DNA of 64,000 bases from Bacteroidaceae bacterium. Lineage in GTDB: Bacteria > Bacteroidota > Bacteroidia > Bacteroidales > Bacteroidaceae. The notes beneath the pieces are model-generated. The model had not been told where the DNA came from. It made no database searches and worked only from the letters and a program-made list of their open reading frames with translations. The position numbers and the translations under genes were made by a program. The stretch lies in assembly GCA_017483605.1 (NCBI GenBank), contig JAFUWG010000022.1, positions 1 through 64,000 of the forward strand, in the 5' to 3' direction. This document shows positions 1 to 8,334 of this stretch, piece by piece (position 1 is the first letter of the stretch; every line of letters begins with the position of its first letter).

Positions 1-53
1 AAAATCATAGAATTTACAAAGTCTTTGTGTTTTCCCATTGTTTTCCCGAAATA

Positions 54-94
54 AAAAATCAGCAACTTGAATTTCTTCTAAGTTGCTGATTTTT
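54..94 (-). terminator. Terminator of the tRNA unit
   Basis: A 15-bp stem (54-68 with 80-94) encloses an 11-nt loop. Read on the minus strand the stem ends in a run of T, so this is a Rho-independent terminator just downstream of the tRNA-Met 3' end. The A/T-rich flanks make it work on both strands. Confidence 0.8.
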
Positions 95-98
95 AATG

Positions 99-172
99 TG
101 GACCAGCTTGGGCTTGAACCAAGGACCTCCAGATTATGAGTCTGTTGCTCTAACCAACTGAGCTACAAGTCC
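99..172 (-). tRNA. tRNA-Met (CAT anticodon)
   Basis: The minus strand folds into a 74-nt cloverleaf: acceptor GGACTTG pairs with CTGGTCC (one T-T mismatch), the D arm contains AGCTCAGTTGGTTAGAGC, the anticodon stem-loop is CAGACTCATAATCTG with anticodon CAT, and the T arm is TTGGTTCAAGCCCAA. No CCA is encoded, as is common in Bacteroidetes. CAT could in principle be an Ile-lysidine tRNA or an initiator; the sequence looks like elongator Met. Confidence 0.88.
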
Positions 173-232
173 GATGGGGAGAAAAAATGACATCTTTGGT
201 GCGAGATGAACCTTGGATGCCTTTCCCTGGAG

Positions 233-303
233 TTGTGCTACCAGGATTCGAACCTGGAATGACAGAACCAAAACCTGTAGTGTTACCATTACACCATAGC
301 ACA
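233..303 (-). tRNA. tRNA-Gln (TTG anticodon)
   Basis: The minus strand forms a 71-nt cloverleaf. The acceptor TGTGCTA pairs perfectly with TAGCACA, the anticodon loop TTTTGGT gives anticodon TTG, and the T arm is CCAGGTTCGAATCCTGG. Discriminator A is not followed by an encoded CCA. It lies 60 nt upstream of tRNA-Met in the same direction, and both appear to be read from the promoter at 368-399. Confidence 0.9.
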
Positions 304-367
304 ATCCTCATAGCATTTCGTGTGGGGAGACCTCGAAAACGGGGCTGCCTTTCTACGAATGCGACTG

Positions 368-399
368 CAAAGTTAGAGTTTTATTTTGGATTTCCCAAA
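368..399 (-). promoter_or_regulatory. Promoter of the tRNA-Gln/tRNA-Met unit
   Basis: On the minus strand a TTTG -33 box (396-399) and a TAACTTTG -7 box (368-375) are separated by exactly 20 nt, the classic Bacteroidetes housekeeping arrangement. Transcription would start about 60 nt upstream of tRNA-Gln. Confidence 0.8.
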
Positions 400-492
400 A
401 AGTTTTTGTGAAAAATGAGGAGAAAGCCTTATTTTAAGTGCCTTTTTTATAAAAAAACATGAATTATGGGCAATGAATTATGAATTATTTTG

Positions 493-500
493 TACCTTTG
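493..500 (+). promoter_or_regulatory. psd-pssA promoter -7 box
   Basis: TACCTTTG matches the Bacteroidetes -7 consensus TAnnTTTG, 40 nt upstream of the psd start. No good -33 TTTG is seen at the usual spacing. Confidence 0.65.
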
Positions 501-540
501 CATGAAATCTAACCCATAAAAAGGAATAACCAACGATATA

Positions 541-1248
541 ATGTCGAAAGAGAAACCACTGATACATAACAAGCGTAGAAACAAGATTCGTCTGCACCAT
601 GAGGGTACGCACACGTTGCTCTATACGGGCATTTTGGCGGCTCTGATTATTTTTCTTTCATGGTTGTCAAGGGGCACCTTGGCTTGGGGGTCTTATTTTA
701 TTATTATATGTGTAGTGGTCGTATATGGCATCCTGCTCAACTTTTTCCGTTGCCCGATTCGTATGTTCAATGGTCCGACCAACAAGTCGATTGTTGCACC
801 TGCCGATGGACATATTGTGGTGATTGAAGAGGTGGATGAGGAGGAGTATTTCCATGACAGGCGACTGATGATTTCCATCTTCATGAGTCTGACGAATGTA
901 CATGCCAACTGGATTCCCTGCGAAGGAACCATCGTGAAGGTTGACCATCAGAACGGCAACTTCATGAAGGCATACCTTCCTAAAGCAAGCACAGAGAATG
1001 AGCGTTCGATGGTGGTCATTCGCACCCCTCATGGTGTGGAGGTGATGGCTCGTCAGATAGCGGGGGCTGTGGCTCGCCGCATCGTCACCTATCCTAAGGA
1101 GGGCGAAGAGTGCTACATTGACGACCACATGGGTTTCATCAAGTTCGGAAGCCGTGTGGACGTGTATCTGCCGCTCGGAACAGAGGTGTTGGTGAAGATG
1201 GGACAGGCGACTGTCGGTGACGAGACGCTCATTGCACGATTAAAGTAA
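541..1248 (+). CDS. psd: Phosphatidylserine decarboxylase proenzyme
   Basis: Converts phosphatidylserine to phosphatidylethanolamine at the inner membrane. The 235-aa length fits the short Psd class. Two membrane segments lie near residues 25-41 and 50-67. Conserved blocks APADG (86-90) and LTNVHANW precede FGS at 202-204, where self-cleavage between G203 and S204 creates the pyruvoyl group. The gene starts 40 nt after a TACCTTTG promoter box and is followed 16 nt later by pssA, which makes its substrate, so the two form an operon for phosphatidylethanolamine synthesis. Length, motif and neighbour agree, so the assignment is secure. Confidence 0.95.
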   Translation: MSKEKPLIHNKRRNKIRLHHEGTHTLLYTGILAALIIFLSWLSRGTLAWGSYFIIICVVVVYGILLNFFRCPIRMFNGPTNKSIVAPADGHIVVIEEVDEEEYFHDRRLMISIFMSLTNVHANWIPCEGTIVKVDHQNGNFMKAYLPKASTENERSMVVIRTPHGVEVMARQIAGAVARRIVTYPKEGEECYIDDHMGFIKFGSRVDVYLPLGTEVLVKMGQATVGDETLIARLK

Positions 1249-1264
1249 AAGTTTTTGACATACA

Positions 1265-2014
1265 ATGAAAAAGCATATTCCCAATATCATTACATGCTGC
1301 AATCTCATTTGCGGTTGTATCGCCACCTATTGTGCGTTTCATCATGCTCATCAGGTTGCGTTTCTTTTTATCCTCATGGGTGCCATCTTCGATTTCTTTG
1401 ATGGCATGACGGCTCGTGCCTTGGGCGTGAGTGGCAAGTTGGGCGTCGAACTGGATTCGTTGGCTGATTGTGTGACTTTTGGTGTGGCTCCTTCAGCCAT
1501 GCTCTTCACGCTCTTCAACCATGTGGCATATCCACACGTGATGGCGAGCAACTTCTTTTTCTATGTGATGCCTTTCACCGCATTCCTGATGGCGGCGTTC
1601 TCTGCGATGCGATTGGCAAAATTCAATATTGACGAACGCCAGCACACCGAGTTTATCGGTATGCCGACACCTGCCAATGCCATTTTTTGGGGAGCCCTGA
1701 TTTCAAGCAGTGAGGCGTGGTTGACAAGTCCTCGCTTCAATGCCCTTTTCCTCTTCCTTTTCATGATTCTCTTCTGCTGGCTGCTCGTGTGTGAAGTGCC
1801 GATGTTTGCCTTCAAGAGCATGTCGTGGCCAAAAGACAAGATGAAAATCATCTTCTTGGCGATTGCTGTCATCTTTCTTGCATGGGGGGCAATCTCTGGT
1901 GGCACCGACCCGTATGGCACCGTGTGGCAAGGCTTGTGTCGTGGAGCGGCTGCCAGTGTCGGACTTTATGTCGTGATGTCCATCGTGGCATCTTATTTGC
2001 CTAAGGAAGACTAA
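1265..2014 (+). CDS. pssA: CDP-diacylglycerol-serine O-phosphatidyltransferase
   Basis: Makes phosphatidylserine from CDP-diacylglycerol and serine. The full CDP-alcohol phosphotransferase signature DG-x2-AR-x8-G-x3-D-x3-D is present at D46, G47, A50, R51, G60, D64 and D68. The 249-aa protein is strongly hydrophobic, with several membrane helices after the signature. It lies 16 nt downstream of psd, whose enzyme uses its product. This is the membrane-bound class II type of enzyme rather than the PLD-like E. coli type. Confidence 0.94.
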   Translation: MKKHIPNIITCCNLICGCIATYCAFHHAHQVAFLFILMGAIFDFFDGMTARALGVSGKLGVELDSLADCVTFGVAPSAMLFTLFNHVAYPHVMASNFFFYVMPFTAFLMAAFSAMRLAKFNIDERQHTEFIGMPTPANAIFWGALISSSEAWLTSPRFNALFLFLFMILFCWLLVCEVPMFAFKSMSWPKDKMKIIFLAIAVIFLAWGAISGGTDPYGTVWQGLCRGAAASVGLYVVMSIVASYLPKED

Positions 2015-2054
2015 AGGAGAACGGTCTCCTCACTAAAAAACGATTCATTTGCCC

Positions 2055-2351
2055 ATGTCAGTATTTGTTTTTGCCATCTTCGTGGTGCTGTTCATCATTG
2101 TTGGCATACTCTCCATAGGTATTTATCTGCTCAGCCTGTTGCTGGGTGGCTTTGCAAATCTGAAGAACCTTTTCTATAATCTCACAGGGTGGGGCGATAG
2201 TAGCGGTACACAGCAGCGTACTGCCAAATCGTCAGCATCTGACAATTCTTCTTCTCGCCAACAGGACACCACAAAAAGCGGTAATACTGGCGGCAAGGTG
2301 TTTGACGATAGCGAAGGCACCTATGTGGATTTTGAAGAAGTGAAAGGATAA
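2055..2351 (+). CDS. DUF4834-type small membrane protein
   Basis: A 98-aa protein with one or two N-terminal hydrophobic stretches (about residues 3-35), then a polar Ser/Thr/Gln-rich stretch and an acidic end with GTYVDFEEVK. This fits DUF4834, a Bacteroidetes family of unknown function, by recognition rather than search. I chose the ATG at 2055; a TTG two codons upstream (2049) also opens the frame. It follows pssA by 40 nt with no visible promoter, so it is probably third in the psd-pssA operon. Function unknown. Confidence 0.75.
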   Translation: MSVFVFAIFVVLFIIVGILSIGIYLLSLLLGGFANLKNLFYNLTGWGDSSGTQQRTAKSSASDNSSSRQQDTTKSGNTGGKVFDDSEGTYVDFEEVKG

Positions 2352-2374
2352 TTATTCTTTCACATAGTAAAATC

Positions 2375-2435
2375 GTACCCCTCGGGTACGATGTGCCGTA
2401 GCCGAGGGGTACGCCATGTCGTAGTCGAGGGGTAC
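2375..2435. repeat. 23-bp-period palindromic repeat between convergent genes
   Basis: GTACCCCTCGG (2375-2385) is followed by its inverse CCGAGGGGTAC at 2402-2412 and a near copy TCGAGGGGTAC at 2425-2435. GTACG recurs at 2386, 2409 and 2432, a period of exactly 23. It lies between the DUF4834 gene and proA, which converge, so it could also end transcription, though no T-run is seen. Confidence 0.7.
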
Positions 2436-2480
2436 GTTTCTTGAGGATATGTGAGATGATATAAGTGTGCCGCTGTTTTA

Positions 2481-3725
2481 TTAGGGCCTCACCTGCCCAT
2501 TTCCCTCAATCACCCATTTGTACGTCGTGATTTCCTCGAGAGCCATAGGACCTCGGGCATGAAGTTTTTGTGTGGAGATGCCGATTTCTGCACCAAGCCC
2601 GAATTGTGCTCCGTCGGTGAACGAAGTCGGAGCGTTGTGATAGACACAGGCGGCATCTATTTGCCTCAGGAATTGGTCAGCCGTGGTGCGGTTCTCTGTG
2701 ATGATGCACTCCGAGTGCCCTGACCCGAAACGGCGGATGTGGCGAATGGCTTCCTCTGCCGATGCAACCGTCTTGACAGCCATCGTATAAGACAGAAATT
2801 CAGTGCCGTAACTCTCTTCCGTCGCAGGGCGAAGCAGTTCGGTAGGGTAGTGCCCTTCGAGCGCCGCCAACGCTGGCTCGTCTGCATAAATCAACACCTT
2901 GCTTGTTTGGAGCGGAGCACAAAGGGTGGGGAGGTCGGCGAGGCGGTCAGCGTGGATGAGCATACAATCCAGTGCGTTGCACACGCTCACACGCCGCGTC
3001 TTGGCATTATTGATGATGCGAGCCCCTTTCTCCGTGTCGCCATCCTTGTCGAAATAAGCGTGACACACACCGGCTCCCGTCTCGATGACAGGCACCGAAG
3101 CCTCTTGCCGCACAAAGTCAATCAGTCGTTTGCTGCCGCGGGGAATCACCAGGTCCACCCATCCGTTGGCATGAAGCAATGCACCCGTAGCCTCGTGGGT
3201 GGCAGGCAGCAGTTCGATGGCATTTTCATTCACCCCGAACTCTTTCAGCACCGACTTGATCAGCCCCACAATGGCACGGTTGCTCTCGTCGGCATCCTTT
3301 CCGCCTTTCAGCACACACGCACTTCCTGCCTTCAGACAGAGGGCGAAGACATCAAACGTCACGTTCGGCCGTGCCTCATACACGATGCCAATCACACCAA
3401 AAGGCACGCTCACCCGCTTCAACTCCAATCCATTCGGCAACGTGCTTTGTTTCAGCACTTTGCCCAGTGGAGAAGGCAATTCCGCCACCTTCTTGGTGTC
3501 ACCCGCAATCCCCTCGATGCGTTCGGGCGTCAGTTTCAGACGGTCATACAGCGGGTTCGTCGGCTCCATGCGACTAAGGTCTTTGGCATTGGCTGCCAAG
3601 ATGGAGTCCGTCTCTGCAATGGCCCTGTCAGCCACTGCCAGCAATATCTGATGGATGGTCTCATTGTCGAGGATAGCAAGGTCGAGGCTTGCCTCCTTCA
3701 CCTTCTGAAAAGTCTCTTCTAACAT
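2481..3725 (-). CDS. proA: Gamma-glutamyl phosphate reductase
   Basis: Second step of proline synthesis: NADPH-dependent reduction of glutamyl-5-phosphate to glutamate semialdehyde, which cyclises to pyrroline-5-carboxylate (P5C). The 414-aa length matches the family. Aldehyde-dehydrogenase-like features are visible: the [16 protein letters not shown] block near residue 110, the [12 protein letters not shown] block, and the catalytic cysteine in SVCNALD. The start overlaps the end of proB by 7 bp (3719-3725), showing translational coupling. No proC is present in the window. Confidence 0.96.
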   Translation of the reverse strand: MLEETFQKVKEASLDLAILDNETIHQILLAVADRAIAETDSILAANAKDLSRMEPTNPLYDRLKLTPERIEGIAGDTKKVAELPSPLGKVLKQSTLPNGLELKRVSVPFGVIGIVYEARPNVTFDVFALCLKAGSACVLKGGKDADESNRAIVGLIKSVLKEFGVNENAIELLPATHEATGALLHANGWVDLVIPRGSKRLIDFVRQEASVPVIETGAGVCHAYFDKDGDTEKGARIINNAKTRRVSVCNALDCMLIHADRLADLPTLCAPLQTSKVLIYADEPALAALEGHYPTELLRPATEESYGTEFLSYTMAVKTVASAEEAIRHIRRFGSGHSECIITENRTTADQFLRQIDAACVYHNAPTSFTDGAQFGLGAEIGISTQKLHARGPMALEEITTYKWVIEGNGQVRP

Positions 3726-4483
3726 AGAAATTCCGTGCAGGGCGTGTTGTCCCTGTCATTCATTAGTTTCACCAAAATGTCATCTCTCTTGCCGTTGGCG
3801 ATAATCACGCTGATGCCTGCGGCAGCCGTCTTGGCAGCCACCGTCGATTTGCTCTGCATTCCCCCTCGTCCGGCACTCGAATGGCTCTCCTGCACATAGT
3901 CGCTCAGGTCTTTCCCTGGCTTCACGATGCTGATGAGCCTGCTTTCGGGGTCGGCGGGATTGCCCGTGTAGATGCCGTCGATGTTGCTCAGGATAATGAG
4001 CATCTGCGATTGTGTCATCTGCGCCATCAACCCCGACAGTTCGTCGTTATCCGTAAACATCAGTTCCGTCACCGACACCGTATCGTTCTCATTCACAATG
4101 GGCAGCACGCTGTTCTCCAGCATCACCCTCATGCAGTTCTCCTGATTCTTCCTGTGCTCCGAATCCGAAAAGTTCTCCTTGGTCGTCAGCACCTGCCCCA
4201 CAGGGATGCCATACTCACGGAACAACTCAAAGTAGCGGTTGATGAGTTTTGCCTGTCCCACAGCCGAGAAGAGTTGCCGCTGGTCCACCGAGTCGAGGTC
4301 GTGCTGAATATGCTTCAATTCGCTCCGTCCACTTGCCACAGCACCCGACGACACCAGAATTATCTCGTGCCCCTGACTACGCAACTGTGCGATTTGGTCA
4401 ACCAGTGCCGACATCCGTGTCACATCCAGCGACCCGTCCTGCCTCGTCAATACGTTACTGCCAATTTTAATCGTTATTCGCAT
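3719..4483 (-). CDS. proB: Glutamate 5-kinase, without PUA domain
   Basis: Phosphorylates glutamate to glutamyl-5-phosphate, the first and feedback-inhibited step of proline synthesis. The amino-acid kinase fold is evident: IKIGSNVLT at the N-terminus, [11 protein letters not shown], the NENDTVS block and [10 protein letters not shown]. At 254 aa it lacks the C-terminal PUA domain of E. coli ProB (about 367 aa). It sits 97 nt downstream of the activase gene at 4581-5486 on the same strand, with no promoter of its own visible in the gap, and overlaps proA. Confidence 0.95.
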   Translation of the reverse strand: MRITIKIGSNVLTRQDGSLDVTRMSALVDQIAQLRSQGHEIILVSSGAVASGRSELKHIQHDLDSVDQRQLFSAVGQAKLINRYFELFREYGIPVGQVLTTKENFSDSEHRKNQENCMRVMLENSVLPIVNENDTVSVTELMFTDNDELSGLMAQMTQSQMLIILSNIDGIYTGNPADPESRLISIVKPGKDLSDYVQESHSSAGRGGMQSKSTVAAKTAAAGISVIIANGKRDDILVKLMNDRDNTPCTEFLC

Positions 4484-4494
4484 TTCTCTAATTT

Positions 4495-4564
4495 ATAATG
4501 TATAATTCATAATGTATAATAACCATGCGGCATGTAGGAGTACCTATTATCAATTATACATTAT
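4495..4564. repeat. AT-rich inverted repeat between activase and proB
   Basis: ATAATGTATAATT at 4495-4507 is repeated inverted at 4552-4564 (13 bp perfect), with another partial direct copy near 4509-4520. It fills the 97-nt gap between the activase gene and proB. It has no GC-rich stem or T-run, so it is not an obvious terminator. Confidence 0.6.
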
Positions 4565-4580
4565 TTATTATATATTGTTA

Positions 4581-5486
4581 TTATCCTCCAATCTTTGCCT
4601 CCAAGCCATGCTCTTTCATGATGCCCAGCGCATGTTGCTGCACCTCCTCCGACGGGGCGTCCATCTTGTACGCTTCGGGGTTGTACTCCGTGCCCAGACG
4701 TGCATGTTTCCCTTTCCCCACATCGTGATACACCAGCAGGTTGACCATCTCCGGTTTCTTTGGCAACGAAGCCAAAAATGCAGCCGAAGCCGTCAGGTTT
4801 TCATCGTCGGTGTTCACCCCCACAATCAGCGGAATACGAATCCAGAACCTGTGCCCCAACTCGCTGATGAGCCGTATGTTCTCCAGAATCTGCTCGTTCC
4901 TCACCCGTGTGTAGTGTCGGTGCTTCTCGCTGTCCATCATCTTCAAGTCCACCAGCATCAACTCGCATCGCTCCGCCACCCGTCTCACCTGCTCAGCCGA
5001 GGCAAACAGCGTCGTGTCCACCGTCCTGTGAAATCCTCTTCTGCCCAGTTCCTCCAGCACTTCACACAGGTAATCCGTGTGCATCAACGGCTCGCCGCCA
5101 CACATGGTCACGCCGCCGCCACTCTCTTCCATCACCTGCCGTTCCTTCTCCACCACCTGCATCAACTCCTCCATCTTCCACTCCTTTCCTGCCATCTCCA
5201 ACGCCAGGGTGGGGCATTCGTCCGTACACTTTCCGCAAGCCGTGCAATGCCCCAAGTCCTTGATGCCATCCGCCGTCAGCACCAAGTTCTTCTCCGGACA
5301 CACCTCCACACAACTCCGACATCCAATGCACTTCTTCTTCGTGTACATCTTCACCGCCCCTTCCGACAGCCCCTCCGGATTATGACACCACACACACCGC
5401 AATGGGCAACCCTTCATGAAGATAGTCGTCCGGATGCCAGGCCCATCATTGATGGCAAACCTTTTGATGTCAAAAATCAGTGCCAT
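4581..5486 (-). CDS. Glycyl-radical-enzyme activase (radical SAM), likely for HypD
   Basis: Uses S-adenosylmethionine and a reduced 4Fe-4S cluster to place the glycyl radical on a partner enzyme. The 301-aa protein starts MALIFDIKRFAINDGPGIRT, has the radical SAM triad C27, C31, C34 (GCPLRCVWC), and an inserted pair of ferredoxin-type clusters (C53, C56, C59, C63 and C81, C84, C87, C91), the layout of glycerol dehydratase and HypD activases. I moved the start to 5486: upstream codons overlap the promoter box at 5513-5520 and look non-conserved. The only glycyl radical enzyme in the window is HypD at 46798. Position upstream of proBA fits a partner that makes P5C, but the pairing is inference. 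Confidence 0.9.
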   Translation of the reverse strand: MALIFDIKRFAINDGPGIRTTIFMKGCPLRCVWCHNPEGLSEGAVKMYTKKKCIGCRSCVEVCPEKNLVLTADGIKDLGHCTACGKCTDECPTLALEMAGKEWKMEELMQVVEKERQVMEESGGGVTMCGGEPLMHTDYLCEVLEELGRRGFHRTVDTTLFASAEQVRRVAERCELMLVDLKMMDSEKHRHYTRVRNEQILENIRLISELGHRFWIRIPLIVGVNTDDENLTASAAFLASLPKKPEMVNLLVYHDVGKGKHARLGTEYNPEAYKMDAPSEEVQQHALGIMKEHGLEAKIGG

Positions 5487-5512
5487 AAAATCACCATTCA
5501 CAGAATTCGCCA

Positions 5513-5520
5513 CAAAGTTA
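5513..5520 (-). promoter_or_regulatory. Activase-proBA promoter -7 box
   Basis: TAACTTTG on the minus strand, 26 nt upstream of the chosen activase start. A weak TTG lies about 22 nt further upstream. It supports the 5486 start, because the longer frame would begin before the promoter. Confidence 0.6.
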
Positions 5521-5796
5521 CAAACTTTTTGCCATATAGCGACAAGAACTTCCCAAACTCTTGACAAAGTCACAAAAAAGTTAGTGGAAAATTTGTGTGA
5601 GTCGGAGTTTTTGGGGCTAATTTGCAACCGATAGGAGCGGTAAACCCGTTTAATCCTTTTAATCATCGCGAAGCGGTACGTTGTTTTTATCCCGACAAGA
5701 GTCTGCGACACGATTGAGCAGATTCCACAGATTTGTCTTCAAATCACCTTCCGAAATCTCTTGATTCATCCTTCTGAAAACACCTCATCAGAAGAC

Positions 5797-6030
5797 ACGA
5801 GCCTGAGAGCGAAGTGATGACGAGCGTGAGGACAAGGTGATGACGAGCATCGGAGCAGAGTAATAACGAGCAAGAGGCAAAGGAAAACACGAGCAAGAGG
5901 CGGAGCAAGATACGGGCATGAGAACTCAGATGAAACGAAACACAGGCGTCCGAGATGACGGGCATGAGGACAAGGAAGACATTGGCAAAAGAGTTAGGAA
6001 GACATTGGCGTCGTTCTCGCAAGACACGGA
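5797..6030. repeat. Degenerate tandem repeat, period 23 bp, about 10 units
   Basis: The core ACGAGC begins at 5797, 5820, 5843, 5866 and 5889; variants ACGGGC at 5912 and 5958, ACGAAA at 5935, and ATTGGC at 5981 and 6004. Every step is exactly 23 bp. A second shared patch, roughly TGAGGA, lies 7 to 12 bp into most units. Units diverge towards the right end, and a 23-bp step is not a multiple of three, so the array is not a coding repeat. Confidence 0.85.
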
Positions 6031-6299
6031 CAAGTGACTTGAGTGAACATGGAGGGTCATTCGAATAAGTATTCAGCCTCTGGACGGCACCAGCAGAGTA
6101 CTTGTACTCCACTACAGGAATGTTTTGCATCTGCAATTTTGTCTCTTGTCAGTCAGCACTGCCAAGTTGATAGCCATCATGGACTGCGTCAAAAAGTTTT
6201 TTCCCATTAGATTAGTTGTTTATATGACTTTCTGACTACAAAAATACAAAAAACACTTTAAAAGTAGTTGTACGGATGTCACAATACGTGGAAATTATG

Positions 6300-6307
6300 T
6301 AACTTTG
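6300..6307 (+). promoter_or_regulatory. Promoter of the SusR-like regulator
   Basis: TAACTTTG fits the -7 consensus and ends 17 nt before the ATG at 6325. It shows that the longer open frame beginning at 6268 cannot be the real start. Confidence 0.7.
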
Positions 6308-6324
6308 CAAACAAAAACAGAATC

Positions 6325-8334
6325 ATGCGTTACACGTTGTGGATACTCCTTGGATGGTTATTTCTGGTGACAGACCTGTCGGCACAAGGGCTGCAATACT
6401 TGAAGATGCCCAATCAGGAACTGTTATCGTCTGACAAGGTACTGTTCCTGATGGAAGACAGTGAGGGTTGCATATATTATGCTACTGAGGGTGGTGGCAT
6501 CTGTCGCGATGATGGTCGGCAAGTGGATGTGTTTCGCAGCGATGCAGACCACCCAGACCTTTTGGGAAGCAATAATGTTTGCAGTATGGTCGAGGTGGGA
6601 CGACACATAATCATTGGAACGTTTCATGGTGCATACGTGCTTGATAAGAGCGACTTTTCAATAAGACACCTCAGCGAAGTTGATGACAAACGGGTTGATG
6701 ACATTATTACTTTGCAGTGCGGTGATCTACTGCTGACTGCCAACATGAAAGTGTACCGTTATGACCATTCGTTGAAACTCAAATCCATTTACCCTGTGCC
6801 GGGCAATTACGTGGCTCGTTTGTTTGAAGATGCAAAAGGTCGAATCTGGGCCACCCAATGGCAAGGTGGGCTGCTCCGTCTGGAAGGTGATAAACTTGTA
6901 GAGGCTCCGTGGAAACTGGATGCCCAGCCAACAGATTTGGCTGACGGTGTGAAGGGTACCCTTTGGGTGGGAACCATGGGGTGCGGCGTGGTCTGTTACC
7001 ATCCTGATGATGGAAGCATCGACCTTCAGCCACAAGCAAGCCAAGGAACAGTTACGGATGTTATACTTTCGGTCGCAGAAAACCGGCTGTGGGTTAACAC
7101 CTTAACTGGGCTGCAGGCATACGAAGCCAGTGAGCAACTAAAGTCTTTACCCCTCGTCAGCATTTTGCCTGCTGGTACAAACCTTTCTGGCCGCTTATCA
7201 CTTGACAGGCATGGACGACTGTTGGTGGCAAGTCGCGAGGGAGTATCAGCAGCCATTGGCAGAGACAACAAGTGGAATGTCAAGGAAATCATGGCCACAG
7301 AGTCAGCCGACTCTATGCGGCAAGCACATCAATTGTCAACTCGTCCCACCGCCTTGACTTTCTCTAAGGATAGCACTCTTTGGTTCAGTACGGGCAAGGA
7401 TATCCGACGAAAGAGGCAGTCTGCAGAGACAGAGGAAATAGTACTTACCGACAAGAAGGATGTTTCTGCCATGACTTTTTCTGCCGATGGTACGCTTTGG
7501 CTTGGCACCATTTTCGGTCAACTTTACCGTTATAAGGACGGACAGTTGTCGGTTGACGAGTATGCTACCAATGAATATAGCGACGGCATCGTTGCCATGA
7601 GTACCGACAGTACGGGGCGGCTTGTCATCGTTTACGACCGCTATGTGCGTCTTTACGACACGGAACGCTACACCTTGCGCCAGCAGAGCCGTGAGGCTGA
7701 TGGTGTGTATTGTATTGAACTGCAGGAAACAGGCCCTAATGCTAGATGGAGCCAGCCCGACCGCGATGTGATTGTCGAGCGCTTGCCTCGCTGGCTCACG
7801 TCGTGGTGGATGTGGTGCGTCTATCTGCTGCTGATTGCTGGTGTTGGAGTATTGATTGCCCACAATATCATTTTGCGACGTCAGCGTGATAAGTTCCTTG
7901 AGATGATGAAAGCGGAAATTCGTGGAGATGTTCCCGACGAGGAAACCGCAGGGCACGCGTCGCAGCAACAGCCAGAGATTGATCCGATTCTCCAAAAGGC
8001 GATTGCTTTCGTTGAAAAGAACCTTGGCAACGAGCATTACACGGTTGAGGAGTTGAGTCTGGATATGTGCATGAGCCGCATGACCTTCTACCGCAAAATC
8101 CAGTCTTTGACAGGCCAGAAGCCCACCGAGTTCATCCGCACCATCCGCCTGCGCCGTGCCGCTGAGTTGCTGCGTCAAGGCAGTCAGACTGTCACCGAGG
8201 TCAGTTTTGCCACGGGTTTCTCCTCCGTCAGTTATTTTAGCCGATGCTTCCGCACGATGTACGGTGTGCCACCCACGCTGTTTTGCAAAACAACGACTGC
8301 CGATGACCGCTCGCCTAATGGGAATCTCAGTTGA
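6325..8334 (+). CDS. SusR-like membrane regulator (propeller sensor + AraC HTH)
   Basis: A 669-aa inner-membrane transcription regulator. After a signal sequence (MRYTLWILLGWLFLVTDLSA) comes a long periplasmic part with two-component-regulator-propeller repeats (LFEDAKGRIWATQW, LWVGTMGCG, TLWLGTIFG). One transmembrane helix follows near residues 493-515 (WWMWCVYLLLIAGVGVLIA), then a cytoplasmic AraC-type double helix-turn-helix at about 559-650 ending YFSRCFRTMYGVPP. There is no histidine kinase or receiver domain, as in SusR and unlike hybrid two-component regulators. It probably senses an oligosaccharide and controls the neighbouring GH53 and GH43-GH51 genes. The last 103 nt overlap the GH53 gene tail to tail. 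Confidence 0.88.
   Translation: MRYTLWILLGWLFLVTDLSAQGLQYLKMPNQELLSSDKVLFLMEDSEGCIYYATEGGGICRDDGRQVDVFRSDADHPDLLGSNNVCSMVEVGRHIIIGTFHGAYVLDKSDFSIRHLSEVDDKRVDDIITLQCGDLLLTANMKVYRYDHSLKLKSIYPVPGNYVARLFEDAKGRIWATQWQGGLLRLEGDKLVEAPWKLDAQPTDLADGVKGTLWVGTMGCGVVCYHPDDGSIDLQPQASQGTVTDVILSVAENRLWVNTLTGLQAYEASEQLKSLPLVSILPAGTNLSGRLSLDRHGRLLVASREGVSAAIGRDNKWNVKEIMATESADSMRQAHQLSTRPTALTFSKDSTLWFSTGKDIRRKRQSAETEEIVLTDKKDVSAMTFSADGTLWLGTIFGQLYRYKDGQLSVDEYATNEYSDGIVAMSTDSTGRLVIVYDRYVRLYDTERYTLRQQSREADGVYCIELQETGPNARWSQPDRDVIVERLPRWLTSWWMWCVYLLLIAGVGVLIAHNIILRRQRDKFLEMMKAEIRGDVPDEETAGHASQQQPEIDPILQKAIAFVEKNLGNEHYTVEELSLDMCMSRMTFYRKIQSLTGQKPTEFIRTIRLRRAAELLRQGSQTVTEVSFATGFSSVSYFSRCFRTMYGVPPTLFCKTTTADDRSPNGNLS

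Larger units (their letters stand above)
5487..6324. other. Long non-coding gap
   Basis: 838 nt with no convincing gene. It holds the minus-strand activase promoter (5513-5520), a 23-bp tandem repeat array (5797-6030) and the promoter of the SusR-like regulator (6300-6307). A 130-codon minus-strand open frame at 5744-6136 crosses the array and is rejected as an artefact. Confidence 0.7.

Noticed and set aside
1-172. Integration site at tRNA-Met
   Set aside because: No integrase, direct repeat of the tRNA 3' end or other mobile gene is seen in the window; only a terminator lies next to it.
187-411. 74-codon open frame across tRNA-Gln
   Set aside because: It runs through a tRNA gene and its promoter, so it is not coding.
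2739-3722. 327-codon antisense frame over proA
   Set aside because: proA matches its family along the full length; the other strand shows no motif.
5797-6030. Possible CRISPR array or iteron-type origin
   Set aside because: Units are directly adjacent with no spacers, and no replication gene or cas gene is near; the repeats drift steadily rather than being identical.
5744-6136. Minus-strand 130-codon open frame over the 23-bp array
   Set aside because: It is low in charged domains, has no family resemblance, and its middle is made of a repeat whose 23-bp unit is not a multiple of three.
6268-6324. N-terminal extension of the SusR-like regulator
   Set aside because: The extra codons run through the TAACTTTG promoter box, and the signal peptide begins at 6325.
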